The position numbers and the translations under genes are program-made. A DNA stretch of 64,000 nucleotides from Heterobilharzia americana (taxonomy: Eukaryota > Platyhelminthes > Trematoda > Strigeidida > Schistosomatidae), in NCBI GenBank assembly GCA_944470555.2, contig OX104132.1, forward strand, positions 1,344,931-1,408,930. Reading direction: 5' to 3'. Below the pieces are notes generated by a model that saw only the letters and a program-made list of their open reading frames with translations, did no database searches and was not told the DNA's origin. Every line of letters starts with the position of its first letter. Positions within the stretch are counted from its first letter, which is position 1. Below are positions 53,520 through 64,000 of the stretch, in pieces.

Positions 53520-55012
53520 GAGAACAAATTATGCGCAGATCAAATTGCAACGCTACGCTATGCATCAGCATGGAACAGAGTAGAAAATGGCAGTTGACTC
53601 TCTAACTCGACTTCACCGAATTGGAAAAGACATTCGAAGGCGTCGAATGAGAAGTAATTTGGTAGGCAGCTGCTTCAACACTACTGTATTAATTCCACAA
53701 ACATTTACAACCTCGTTAAACACCTACATCCTATATGGTACCACATCCCCAGTGATTCACAACACTATGGAAAGACCAGTGGTGCCTTCGAAGTGAAGAC
53801 ATAAACAAATAAGATAAGGTTGTCGCCTACTATCAACAATCATCTTCCTGATTGTGGTCGACTGTACTGAACTGGATCATGCAAGAAACAAGTGTGAGGA
53901 GCTGTGAGAAGATGGGCATACACTGTCTAACTGTTGAAAAGACACCAGAAGATTTCGATTTCGCCCATCATGATTTATGTTCAATGTCTTATGTCGCACA
54001 AACTAGAAAATCTATAGGAGAGAAGTAATGAGTTAGCAGAGAAGGAGAGGCAAGGCGAGGTGAGGTAGAGCAAGGCATCGAAGATGCCACTTCCTTCAGG
54101 TGAACATAGAGAAGACAGAGGTGATGAAGATACCCAACCAACAACAACAACACCATCACCAACACTAACATTAAGCACCAATTACTACCAACGAGAGAAA
54201 TGTAAACGAAGTTGTCTCTTTCACCTAGCTACCTACACACCTACACACCTACGTAAAGAGCATCGTTTCTACTACTGGTGAAGGCACTGGCACACATGTG
54301 AATATGGAAGCCAACCAGGATCGGAAAGATAGCAAGAAAGGCCTACCTACATTATTCTGAAATCAGTGTGGAGATCTACTGCACTCAACTCAACTCAACA
54401 CCACTACACTACACTACAATACAATACAATACAGTCAGCACAAAACGTGAACAACATCCGGATTTTCAACACTCATTCACTCAACTTCAACTCAGTGCTT
54501 ACCTCCATATGATGGTTGAGAGAGTTGGCATGTTACTAGTAGCATTTCCAACAAACTGCTCTCATACATTATGAACAGCTGCCGCACATGCTCAGTCGAT
54601 ATTGACACTGAAGATGAGATCAGATGAGATGGCCAAAATAATAAGGATAAGCAAGCAGTAACTCACACTGGACTAGTGACGAAACAACCGAAGAACCAAG
54701 AACCCACCGCGAAACAAATATACAGACGGAGAAGGTTGATATGGATTTGAATGGATATAGACTGAGAAGGTTGTTTTGGGACATTGTGCGGGAGGTCAGG
54801 TGATGCCGTGGAGTTGAGTGTAGTGTAGTGGCACGTGTATGTGAAAGGACGAGTTGTGGATCTGATGGTGAGATGGAGGAGACTGTGTGAGGAAGAAATG
54901 AACGGTTATGGGCAGTCTGCAGCCCGTTTGAGGAGACTGGAGAGAACAGAGTGAAATGACCATGTGCTACTGAAGTGAAATGCTCAACTAGGAACCCAAC
55001 GGATAAATAATA
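53520..55012 (+). mobile_element. RTE copy with converted core
   Basis: From the ATLRYASA-type RT block (53540) to the 3' end cccaacggataaataataaat. No intact frame. The tract 53876-54917 is near-identical to 59031-60072; outside it the two copies differ freely. Confidence 0.85.
53876..54917 (+). repeat. 1,042-bp near-identical repeat, copy 1
   Basis: Constant offset of 5,155 bases to 59031-60072. The only difference I found is T against C at 54305 or so (gaatatgg against gaatacgg). Confidence 0.9.
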
Positions 55013-56044
55013 AATAATAATAATGATGAACTACATCATCGCTGAGTGAATTTCATTGACAAGATTCAGTGAGAAATGAGCTTCACAAGACAATACTTTT
55101 CGTGATTATGAACACTCATCACTAACTTGAGTCTCCATCCATCAGGAAAATGATACCACTCACCGATTCATATCATTCACACTCATAGCTCGACAACATG
55201 AAATTTTCTGCTGTCTAGTGATAAATCAGTCCAGACTGAGTAACCAAAATACCTATATCATTCCTATTCCTCAGAGCCGATTAATGTGTAATGAACACTG
55301 TGATCAGGCAACAAACAAAACCAAAATCGAAAGTCGAACCAAAGGTAATCAAACAGGCAGAAAAAATTCCTATGACACTGTGTAGTAACCTCCATCACTT
55401 CAGTGTATCAAAGAAACTAAACCAAGTAACCAACTACTGAAAACCTCTTCCAGCAACAGAGAATCTCTGTTGAAATATTCCATGACACAGTCAACAGGTA
55501 TGAAGGTAACTACAACTATCACACCTTACGTTCCTAACAAATAACCTGAATGAAGATAGATGACCATCGACGATCTTGCATGATCACCAACCACACTGTG
55601 TGCTTAATCAATGGAAGTGGGAAAAGTGGAATCATGAAATTAGCTGAATGGTAAAATTCCTGACACTCCCAATATTCAATTCATCATCGGATCATTGGTG
55701 CTCACCGATTACAAATCAAAATATGGAGTGAAATGAAATGACAGGATTCCTGATTCCAGATTTTTGACATCTTTTAAACAGATATGAATCCCTGTTGAAA
55801 ACTACTCGGAAAAGACTAGTCGACCTCCACTAACCAACTTCTCGATTATTGTGAAGTACTCAGTTACTCTGTAAAGCTCTACTCTACATTGAAGTGTCAC
55901 ATTTGTTGATGTGGAACTCCTTTCCACAAATTAATTTCATGATCTCACTTCTTTCATATTCAACCTCATTTACAAGAGGAAAGTGATCTCAGAATAATAC
56001 AGAACACATTTCTACCCTGACCTTATGCTTTGATAACCTCGCCT
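55013..56044. other. Non-coding, ~1 kb
   Basis: No gene or repeat recognised. Confidence 0.4.
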
Positions 56045-57025
56045 AGTTAACTAGTTCACTAGTTACTAGCCGGTTGTAAGCCCGGATGAGGAGGCCAGTT
56101 TGAGCATAGGACTAGACACCCTACCCTGGAAAATCAATCCACGATGTCATGATGTACTCAAGAACATCAAAGGTGCTCAGGCAATGGGAACCAATCTCCT
56201 TACAGGATCATGACGGCAAGATTAAACTCAAAAGGAAGCGAAGTCACAATCATACAATGCTACGCTATGCACCTACAAGTAATGCAGACAACTGAAATCA
56301 GTATTGGACAAGACCCCAAGCCACTTGACCACATCAAAATTGTAATGGTTTGGTGGGGTGACATGAATGTGAAACTGGGAGGAGACAACATAGGAAGGGA
56401 ATTGATCATGGGTCGCGAAGCACTCGGTGAACTGAATGAGAACGGAGAACTGTTTGCAGACTTCTATTCATTCAACGATTTGGTGATTGGAGTGAGGCAG
56501 TGTATACAAACACAGAGATATTCACAAATCGACATGGATTCGATTTCACCAGATGGATACACTAAAAATCAGATCGACCTCATCTCAATGTGAAGAAAGT
56601 GGAGAGCCAAACCCACTGGAAGCAGGATCAAGAAGGGGAGCAGATGTAGGTGGTTCACACCACTCACTATCTAGTGCAAGGAACCTGCATTCAAAATCAA
56701 GTTGAAAGCATTCGCAGAAGTTGGAATTCCTCCAGAAGCGCCAAACACAGATGCTGAGACAACAGCAGACATGCTCACACCACTACTTCACAAGGTGTGG
56801 AAGGAAGGAAAAGTAACTGCCGATTGGAAAAAGGGTTACCTTGACAAACTCACAAATATAAGCAACATAAGACTTTTGGAGAACTGGTGCGGAATCATGC
56901 TGCTGTCCACACCCAGCAAGCAAAATATCAAGCCACATCATCCTGGAGAGATTGAAAGATGTGCAGAATTCACATTTATGACTGGAACACGACCACAGTC
57001 AATCAAACTTCACTACATATATGAA
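56045..57025 (+). mobile_element. RTE 5' portion: endonuclease and RT start, internally deleted
   Basis: Shares its start (ttaactagttcactagttact) with 37700. After a deletion, 56210-56593 is an open frame with endonuclease blocks KIVMVWWGDMNVKLGGDN, LNENGELFADFYSFNDLVIG and KNQIDLISM (the GD.N.K.G, FA.F...LVI and NQIDH motifs). Next, AEVGIPPEAPNTDAETTADM, LLHKVWKEGKVTADWKKGYL and LLENWCGIMLLSTPSKQNI are the RT fingers. The final His of the endonuclease motif is Leu here. It ends near ATFMTGTRPQS, and no catalytic RT block remains. Confidence 0.9.
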
Positions 57026-57947
57026 CAGTGCTGCTTAGATACTTGCAATCAAAACACAATATTCTTCTCCTCTCTTCTACTTCCAAAGACCACATTCTTC
57101 AGTTGCGTGAAACAACATAGCATACTGCAGTACATTATACTCACTCTCCGATAGCTAGTCACATATCTCACCGTCAACACAAATGGCATACATCCGTGGA
57201 TAGTGAGTGGATGTTTTATATCCGAACTGAGATTTCGTTAGTAACCAAGGCATTCGAGTTGATGTAAGTCAAGAAGTAAGTGGAGTGAGTGGTCTATGCA
57301 TTCACAAGAGTCTTCATTTCGTCACCGTTTCCACCCAAATAAATAACATCGTCTGTGTACTCCAAGGTAACCACATGCTTCATAATCAACAATTCAGTCC
57401 TTGAAATGTTACAAGTACTTCAGCTTATGTACAACACCACATCTGTGAAAAGGTAATGCAAGAACAGTGATAGTGTTCATTAAGCGAAGTGAGGTGACAA
57501 TTCGGTGAACCATATTGTGGTCATAGATGTTGGCCACCAAGCAACAAAAATAGCCTCTAAATTGTGTCAGATGACTAGCTTCAACAGGTAAAGAATTACT
57601 GCCATGTTCAGAAAAATGCTTCTCTCTACCTGTCTATCCTTTAAAATACACACTTGATATTTTCATTCTCCAGTTAAGCATCTAGAGATATCAGTGTCAC
57701 CTATTTCTTGTTTTCAGTAAAGTACACACTTTAACATACCTCTACTAATGTGTGATTGGTGTCCATCGGTGGTTTGGTATCCACAGACACAGTTCATTGG
57801 CCAAGATACCTTCAAGATGCCTTAGCTAAACATTGAATTCTCTCTGACGTAGCTTGTGATTCCACTTCCACTCATCATTTAGTATTATTGACACAAGTTT
57901 TCCAAACCACAGAAGTATCCATGATATGTATAATAATAATGGGTAGT
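57026..57947. other. Non-coding
   Basis: A plus-strand string near 57330-57400 (aataacatcgtctgtgtac, ctccaaggtaacc) may be the inverse of an L2f YADD region, but I cannot confirm it. Confidence 0.35.
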
Positions 57948-58100
57948 GTCTAGCAGTGGAATCCAGGATGCGCATTTCGTCCTATTTGGGACTCGTCAGC
58001 TGTATGTACATGCCTCCTAGTGAGTCATGTTCTTCCCATCGGGACTCGGTCTCGGGAGCGATCGCTTCAAACGTGAGAGCGTTATCCACTACAAGCAATA
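57948..58100 (-). mobile_element. S1 (Sm-alpha-like) element, best copy
   Basis: Minus strand: tRNA-like head (gtggataacgctctcacg, box B-like gagaccgagtccc), gaacatgactcactagg, intact hammerhead, ggattccactgctagacac. Confidence 0.85.
57963..58003 (-). ncRNA. Hammerhead ribozyme, complete core (Sm-alpha type)
   Basis: Minus strand: ACAG, core CTGACGA, stem II GTCC/GGAC with loop CAAATA, GAAA, stem III TGC/GCA, site TC, CTGG. Stem I keeps three of four pairs. All core bases kept. Confidence 0.9.
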
Positions 58101-58929
58101 ACACTATATTCATGATATATTGATGTGTTTGTAACGAATAATACATCATTCATGGATCTGAAGCGTATAAAGGCAGCCGTTTCATAGTATCATTCATGCC
58201 CCCACCACATCATATTAGGTTGTAATATGAAATAACCACATTGAAATATTTCTTATCTATAGAAATGTATATATAAGTGTATTGATCAATTGGACAATAT
58301 TTCGCCATATAGTCAGAGCTTTCAAATGCAAAATTTCAGGCTGACAGTTGAGAGTAGGTCAGAGAATGTTCTAAACTCATTCAATGTGTCCAATATATTT
58401 AGATGACCTTGAAAGCATGGAATATATACATGTGTGTGTGTGTGTGTGTCACTATGTGTCTACATCTCGCTCAGTTTAGCTATACTCATTGTTACATTCT
58501 ATTATTTAATCAGATAAATATTTGTCCTATAATCACTTTTTCTCATTTCATTTCCTGTTCCTCTTTTTCCTATGAACAGAAATGTTTCTTAAACAAATAA
58601 CAATTTTCCATTATCATATGTACATACTACTACTATTAGTACTTATACTACTACTACTACTACTATTAAAACCACCGCCTACACATTTCCTATATTGAAG
58701 GATATAATCGTAGGTCTGTTACTGTACCTTTGTTGTATATATAGTTTAAATAATGTTACCGTATCAATGAAATTATAACCATCGTAGCAACTGTTATCAT
58801 TGACTAAAGATACTCATTAAAAATCTATTGATGAAAATAATTGTAAAACAATTTCAGTAGTATTGATTGTTTATGTAAATTTATTAGTTATTTGGAATTG
58901 TGTTTATTTAGTCGAAGTAAGTAGAAAGA
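58101..58929. other. Non-coding with (TG)n and (ACT)n runs
   Basis: (TG)n at 58429-58449 and an imperfect (ACT)n at 58625-58667. Confidence 0.6.
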
Positions 58930-60110
58930 TTGAATAATGCCTTTGAAGTGAAGACAGAAAGGAGTAAGAGAAAGTTGTCGCCTAATAACACTGGTCATCT
59001 TCCTGATTATTATCGACTGGATCAGACTGCATCATGCAAGAAACAAGTGTGAGGAGCTGTGAGAAGATGGGCATACACTGTCTAACTGTTGAAAAGACAC
59101 CAGAAGATTTCGATTTCGCCCATCATGATTTATGTTCAATGTCTTATGTCGCACAAACTAGAAAATCTATAGGAGAGAAGTAATGAGTTAGCAGAGAAGG
59201 AGAGGCAAGGCGAGGTGAGGTAGAGCAAGGCATCGAAGATGCCACTTCCTTCAGGTGAACATAGAGAAGACAGAGGTGATGAAGATACCCAACCAACAAC
59301 AACAACACCATCACCAACACTAACATTAAGCACCAATTACTACCAACGAGAGAAATGTAAACGAAGTTGTCTCTTTCACCTAGCTACCTACACACCTACA
59401 CACCTACGTAAAGAGCATCGTTTCTACTACTGGTGAAGGCACTGGCACACATGTGAATACGGAAGCCAACCAGGATCGGAAAGATAGCAAGAAAGGCCTA
59501 CCTACATTATTCTGAAATCAGTGTGGAGATCTACTGCACTCAACTCAACTCAACACCACTACACTACACTACAATACAATACAATACAGTCAGCACAAAA
59601 CGTGAACAACATCCGGATTTTCAACACTCATTCACTCAACTTCAACTCAGTGCTTACCTCCATATGATGGTTGAGAGAGTTGGCATGTTACTAGTAGCAT
59701 TTCCAACAAACTGCTCTCATACATTATGAACAGCTGCCGCACATGCTCAGTCGATATTGACACTGAAGATGAGATCAGATGAGATGGCCAAAATAATAAG
59801 GATAAGCAAGCAGTAACTCACACTGGACTAGTGACGAAACAACCGAAGAACCAAGAACCCACCGCGAAACAAATATACAGACGGAGAAGGTTGATATGGA
59901 TTTGAATGGATATAGACTGAGAAGGTTGTTTTGGGACATTGTGCGGGAGGTCAGGTGATGCCGTGGAGTTGAGTGTAGTGTAGTGGCACGTGTATGTGAA
60001 AGGACGAGTTGTGGATCTGATGGTGAGATGGAGGAGACTGTGTGAGGAAGAAATGAACGGTTATGGGCAGTCGTGGAACCAGGTTGAAAGACTGCAGATA
60101 GCGGACTGAA
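58930..60110 (+). mobile_element. RTE copy with converted core, 3' end replaced
   Basis: Starts at the NAFEVKTERSKRKLS block. Identical tract 59031-60072, then a short different RTE stretch (cgtggaaccaggttgaaagactgcag), after which the RTE ends without its normal terminus or tail. Confidence 0.85.
59031..60072 (+). repeat. 1,042-bp near-identical repeat, copy 2
   Basis: See 53876-54917. Confidence 0.9.
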
Positions 60111-60234
60111 ACTGAGGAAGACTGTATTGTTGTTTATTGATACCCGTGGTCTACTGTTGTTACATAAGGTTGAATTGTTTTGCAGTAACCTCGATACTGC
60201 CCAATTACTCATTATGTTTCGATTTAGTTGGTAG

Positions 60235-60385
60235 TTAAAAGAGGAGTCCAGCTTGATGTGCGTCTCATCCTACTTGGGACTCATCATCTGGGTGTGTTTG
60301 ATGTTGTTCTCGGTAACTATCGTTTCAAATGCCAAAGAGGTATCCAACAGGTTAGTTGGGCAGGACAGCCACCTCTTGTTCAATG
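60235..60385 (-). mobile_element. S1 element, hammerhead decayed
   Basis: Minus strand reads ATGATGA then GTCC/GGAT and GAGA; stem I CCAG/CTGG remains. Core and GAAA are both hit. Confidence 0.65.
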
Positions 60386-61077
60386 GGTATCAGATAATGT
60401 CTCCTGATACTTGTTCTCTTCCACTGCTTTCATCTTTTATTGTTCTGTAGGGTACTTCATTAACTGGAGTATATTCTATTTCCGCTTACCTAACCACTGA
60501 TTCCATTTTGTTAACATTGACTAAAGTAATGAGGCTGGTGTTTTCCATTATTATAGGACTATGAAATTGTCGTGATTACTTAAAGCAATGCTGACTGATA
60601 GTTACCACAGTGCAACTCATAAAATGATTTAGAGATTGAGCAGTTCACGTTGACATTTGACACAGATGAGTAATTTTTTCAACTGGCAGCCAACTCTGGC
60701 GTCAATAAATTTGGAAACTATCCAACTGGCAGCCAAGGTCTTCAGATATGATCTTTGACATGAAGGTGTCATGAACTATCGACGTCTTCCATCAGTTTAG
60801 TGATGACTGGATTCTCTGAACTTTGAGAATATATTGTAATTCAAATTATGTGTTTAATTTTAAGCGTCATTCTATATCGGATATACCAATCTGCTGAACT
60901 ATGGTCATTTTTGATAGTTTAACTAATAAGAATAAAAGACAATTTCAACTAACAAACTGCTTTCTCGTCAGTTGTAAGTAGTACAGTTGAATGAAAACAG
61001 TTATTCACAGATATACAGTCAATCCCTTGAAAACTATTGTTTTGCTACAATTCAACTTTATGACTTTGTATTCATTG
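60386..61077. other. Non-coding
   Basis: Contains a repeated string tccaactggcagccaa (about 60677 and 60719); nothing else. Confidence 0.45.
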
Positions 61078-61514
61078 GTCACTGGAGGGCAACCAATTTC
61101 ATATTGTCTAGTCCTCAGTGCAGACCGAATTCTATCGATCATATTTACAATGTGGTAACCAAGCTAGGAAGCTCAGCATCACGGTGCACATTAGTAGATG
61201 TTAGTTGGTTGGAGGCAATCGGTAGGAAGCTCTCGACCTAGGTCCCGTGCTTTTTGACACTCGTCAGTAAGGAGTATCTACAACCTCAACGGATTCGGTC
61301 TGCACTCCAGTGAGCCGGTAAGCCAGTCCTACAGGAGGTCAATCGCTGACCGAATAGCTCAGTGGTAAAGTTGCTGACTACAACACTGGGTGACGCGGGT
61401 TTGAATCTCAGGCGGGACACCAGTTCCGTCGAGGTTGTAGATACGCCTTGCTGGCGAGTGCCAAAAAGCACGCGACCTAGGACGAGGACTTCCTGCCGCT
61501 TGCTTCCAACCAAA
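61078..61514 (+). mobile_element. S4 foldback element with tRNA-like loop, copy 3
   Basis: Leading segment tcactggagggcaaccaatttc, then arms at about 61205-61293 and 61426-61514 around the tRNA-like unit 61348-61420 (box A aatagctcagtggtaaag, box B gggtttgaatctc). Full length about 437 bp and close to copy 1. Confidence 0.8.
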
Positions 61515-61799
61515 GGACTTCATGACTTTAAAGTATTCCACGGTAAGAGATGTTCTGTCTCTGTAGATGACGTTTGGGTATGCAAGGAAACATATATAAA
61601 CATTTGGATACCAACTTTATGTGATAGATGTCAAGGAAATAGAAAAATATGAGTTTCACAGAAATAAACACCCATATGAGTCCCGACTGATATCTGCTGC
61701 CTTGACCTGGTAATCACACTTGGACATCTCAATGATAGAAAGAGATATGCCGGTGAAACAAATGTTTTTTTGAGATCCTCTTATTCCATAAAGATCTGT
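61515..61799. other. Non-coding
   Basis: Nothing recognised. Confidence 0.4.
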
Positions 61800-62452
61800 T
61801 AGATAGTGGTAAGACGAAAAACGGTCACCGTTACAGAGTTAATTGGTGCACTATTATGGGAGTCCAAGGGCGAAATTGTACTACCCAGATGGATAGAGGT
61901 GTGACAACAGATGCCGCCCTCTCTATGAGAACGGAGTGTGTTGCAAAAGGTCAAGCCTGTGAATACGACACTCCCCTCTACCTTTCGATATACCGTTGTC
62001 GGTGATATGACTTCATATTTCGATTCTCATGAAACAAACTAAATCATCAAGCCTTTAACGAGGCAGAGTGAGATAAGCCCCAAGCGAACTTCCTTTTGGC
62101 TCTGGGGTCGCACGTTCACCCTACTTTTTTAGGTACCTATAGAAGAAATAACCTTCCTCAGTATGGGCAACCGAAAAGTGTCAAATGTCCTCATAACTCT
62201 CTCAGGATTCAAGCTCGATTACATGACTTCCAACCTATCACATCCTTACCTTCTGATCTTCCCTCATGTCTCCCAGTCAACTGTTCTACATCATTCTTGG
62301 TTACTATAGCTCTGGAACTCTCGACGGCAGTCTGAGTTCGCGGAACAGAATCTCTTGTCTGCGGAAAAAGCTCTCCAAACTACATATTGCAGATTCCAAT
62401 GTCCGAACCCTGCGTCAAACCGGTCAACAAGATTCTCTAGCTAAAACTCAAT
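61800..62452 (+). mobile_element. L2f-like 5' region to the start of the endonuclease
   Basis: Long GC-richer leader followed near 62370-62452 by KLHIADSNVRTLRQTGQQDS LAKT, matching the FNVRTL..GQQ..LA.T start of an APE-type endonuclease in schistosome non-LTR elements. The frame upstream is broken, and the element stops at about 62452. Confidence 0.65.
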
Positions 62453-63600
62453 TATCATCATCGTCATCATAATCATCAATATAAACATGGGACCAGGCAT
62501 TACTGAGTAACCTTCCCAGTTGCCACACCTCATATCAGTACATCAAGTAAAAAGACAGTGAAGTGAAAGATGGGGAAGGAAAGAGAATTCAGTCAAAAGA
62601 AATATAGAGTACGAGAAGAAAGAAAGGAAGAATGAAGATAATGTGTGTATACATCTGCGCCATTAACATCGCTTCACAGCCATATCACCTAGAGTCAGTC
62701 TCCAACCACTCGTTCCTCTTGTCCCGCGGACCCCAGCCGACTAGTCTGTATCGCCCTAGATGGATAAAACCAACAGTCAAAGACTTCGTGCATTGGTGCC
62801 ATGTTTAAGTCTGGCCACATCAGGCCTTTTTCCAGCCTGAACCTACTTCAGTCAAGATTGTGTGACGAGGTAATCGGTGACTAGGCATACGTGGTACGTG
62901 TACCAACCATCTCAGTTGATGAAGTTTCATAACCTCGTCAACTGACTTACCTTTCCTCTCTCCCTTAAACTCTATACTCTACTTCTACATTACTCACGTG
63001 ATGACACCACGGAATACGTTCTATACTACGAAGGCAGTGGTGGTCAAACACTTGAAGCCTTCTTATGTCTTCCACCTTGAATGGACATGTCTCACAGCCA
63101 TGCAGTAGAACAGAGCGGACTGCCGTGCAGTACATGTGACCCTTAATAGACAATCGGATATCACGGTGGCGCCACAGGTGGAGTAAATTGACAAAAGCCA
63201 ACCGAACTTTTTGTATCCGCGCAGAGATTTCATCAGCCAGTGAGCCACCAGGTCAGATCCTACTTCCCAGGTAAGTGAAGTGGTCAACACACTCAATCAC
63301 TACGCTCCCTTTGTTAGCCATGGTATAGTTGAAGACCACTCCTGGAGTAACAATTTGCATTTGGGTGGAGAGAAACGCATCCCAAACATTCTCAAATTCC
63401 CACTCAAAGTGTTCAGAAGACTCCGCATCTCATCAGTCAGTGACTTCACCTAACGGGACTATGTCATCTGCATATTCTAGGTGGGCTGAAAATTCTCCGG
63501 CGATTAGGTCAACCTCTGTGTAACTTGGTGAAATATGGTTTCAGTGAATGAAATCTCCAACTGTTTGGTCTAATCCATATATTGTCTCATTTCTCCTTCC
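62453..63600 (-). mobile_element. L2f non-LTR, RT to 3' end
   Basis: Minus strand, from 63600: a YADDI-type RT block near 63470, FNYTMANKGSVVIECVDHFT, a YLGSRI block, ARIQKVRLAFVNLLHLW.., VRSVLLHGCETCPFKVEDIR, FDHHCLRSIERIPW and the C-terminus. Its 3' UTR (gttactcagtaatgcctggtcc) matches 47340 and ends in a TGATGA-type tail at 62453-62487. Frameshifted. Confidence 0.85.
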
Positions 63601-64000
63601 TATCAATTTTCGCTGATTTCTTTGCCGTCCCCTTATATTTCATCTTATCACTTCCTCACTTCATGTGCAGATATAAATCGTGGTAACTACACCTGTTACA
63701 CAGTAATTTCTGATCTCATTTCCATGCCATATGTGTGATTCTGGAACATCATTTCTTCTTGATATTCATGTCAACCAATGACCAGTTTGGTTTTATTTAC
63801 AAGTGGCATTCATTTCTCTTATCATTTAGTTAGTTTAACCCTCCATATCAGTGAGTATATTTTTGCAGTGGAGTTAAATCTGGTCATTTCTAAGATGATC
63901 CTGTGTCGCATTCGACGAATTGCTGGTTCACATGATTGTTGTTTCCTCTTGATGGAAAAGCAGATGATCATGATCATGATGGTGATGATGATGATGACGA
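63601..64000. other. Non-coding, ending in a (GAT)n run
   Basis: (GATCAT) and (GATGAT) units at about 63965-64000; the run may continue beyond the window. Confidence 0.5.

Noticed and set aside
59136..59336. Hydrophobic small ORFs shared by 53981-54181 and 59136-59336
   Set aside because: Antisense frames of the RTE duplicate.
61800..63600. Twin-priming inversion of a single L2f insertion
   Set aside because: The 5' piece lies beyond the 3' tail of the minus piece, which twin priming does not produce.

Overview
The window looks like intergenic or intronic DNA of a blood fluke (genus Schistosoma). It is AT-rich and has almost no long open frames. It is packed with broken copies of repeat classes known from schistosomes: RTE-type non-LTR retrotransposons, Penelope-like elements (PLEs) with GIY-YIG endonuclease remains, and tRNA-derived short elements of the Sm-alpha type that carry hammerhead ribozymes. 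The species cannot be fixed from the sequence alone. No bacterial operons, rRNA genes or CRISPR arrays were seen.

Repeat families, named here for convenience. RTE: about 20 fragments, mostly the 3' half of the ORF, ending '..CSTRNPRDK' then an (AAT)n-like tail. L2f: a second non-LTR family with a YADD reverse transcriptase. PLE: at least two families, with coding fragments and LTR-like arms that are often inverted. S1: Sm-alpha-like, tRNA head plus hammerhead. S2: a different ~400-bp tRNA-headed unit with its own hammerhead. S3: tRNA-like SINE with box A/box B and a 'CAATCATCACC..TATAAATAC' tail. S4: a foldback element whose loop holds a tRNA-like sequence. X: a short unidentified repeat.

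Layout. 0-8.6 kb: an S4 copy, a large exact foldback (2204-3059), RTE and S2 relics, and an inverted PLE arm pair. 8.6-14.4 kb: RTE copies in both orientations around a 136-bp hairpin. 15.4-18.2 kb: a PLE split by an RTE. 18.5-25.8 kb: RTE copies and S1/S2 copies, including a head-to-head S2 palindrome. 26-32.5 kb: a MITE-like hairpin, S4, RTE, S1, and a PLE reverse transcriptase between inverted arms. 32.4-35.3 kb: tandem-like S2 units and two possible minus-strand host exons. 35.5-42.7 kb: RTE, a nested PLE and S3. 42.9-43.6 kb: the best host coding exon. 44-49.6 kb: PLE endonuclease pieces, L2f, and a large PLE inverted repeat. 50-60.1 kb: RTE copies, including two that share 1,042 bp at about 99.9% identity. 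61-63.6 kb: S4 and opposed L2f pieces.

There is no gene pathway to describe. The main biology is repeat biology: hammerhead-bearing short elements (several with complete catalytic cores), repeated near-identical tracts inside otherwise diverged RTE copies (a gene-conversion pattern), and an unusual density of long inverted repeats that could fold as RNA. All positions of repeat edges are by eye and good to roughly 5-30 bases.
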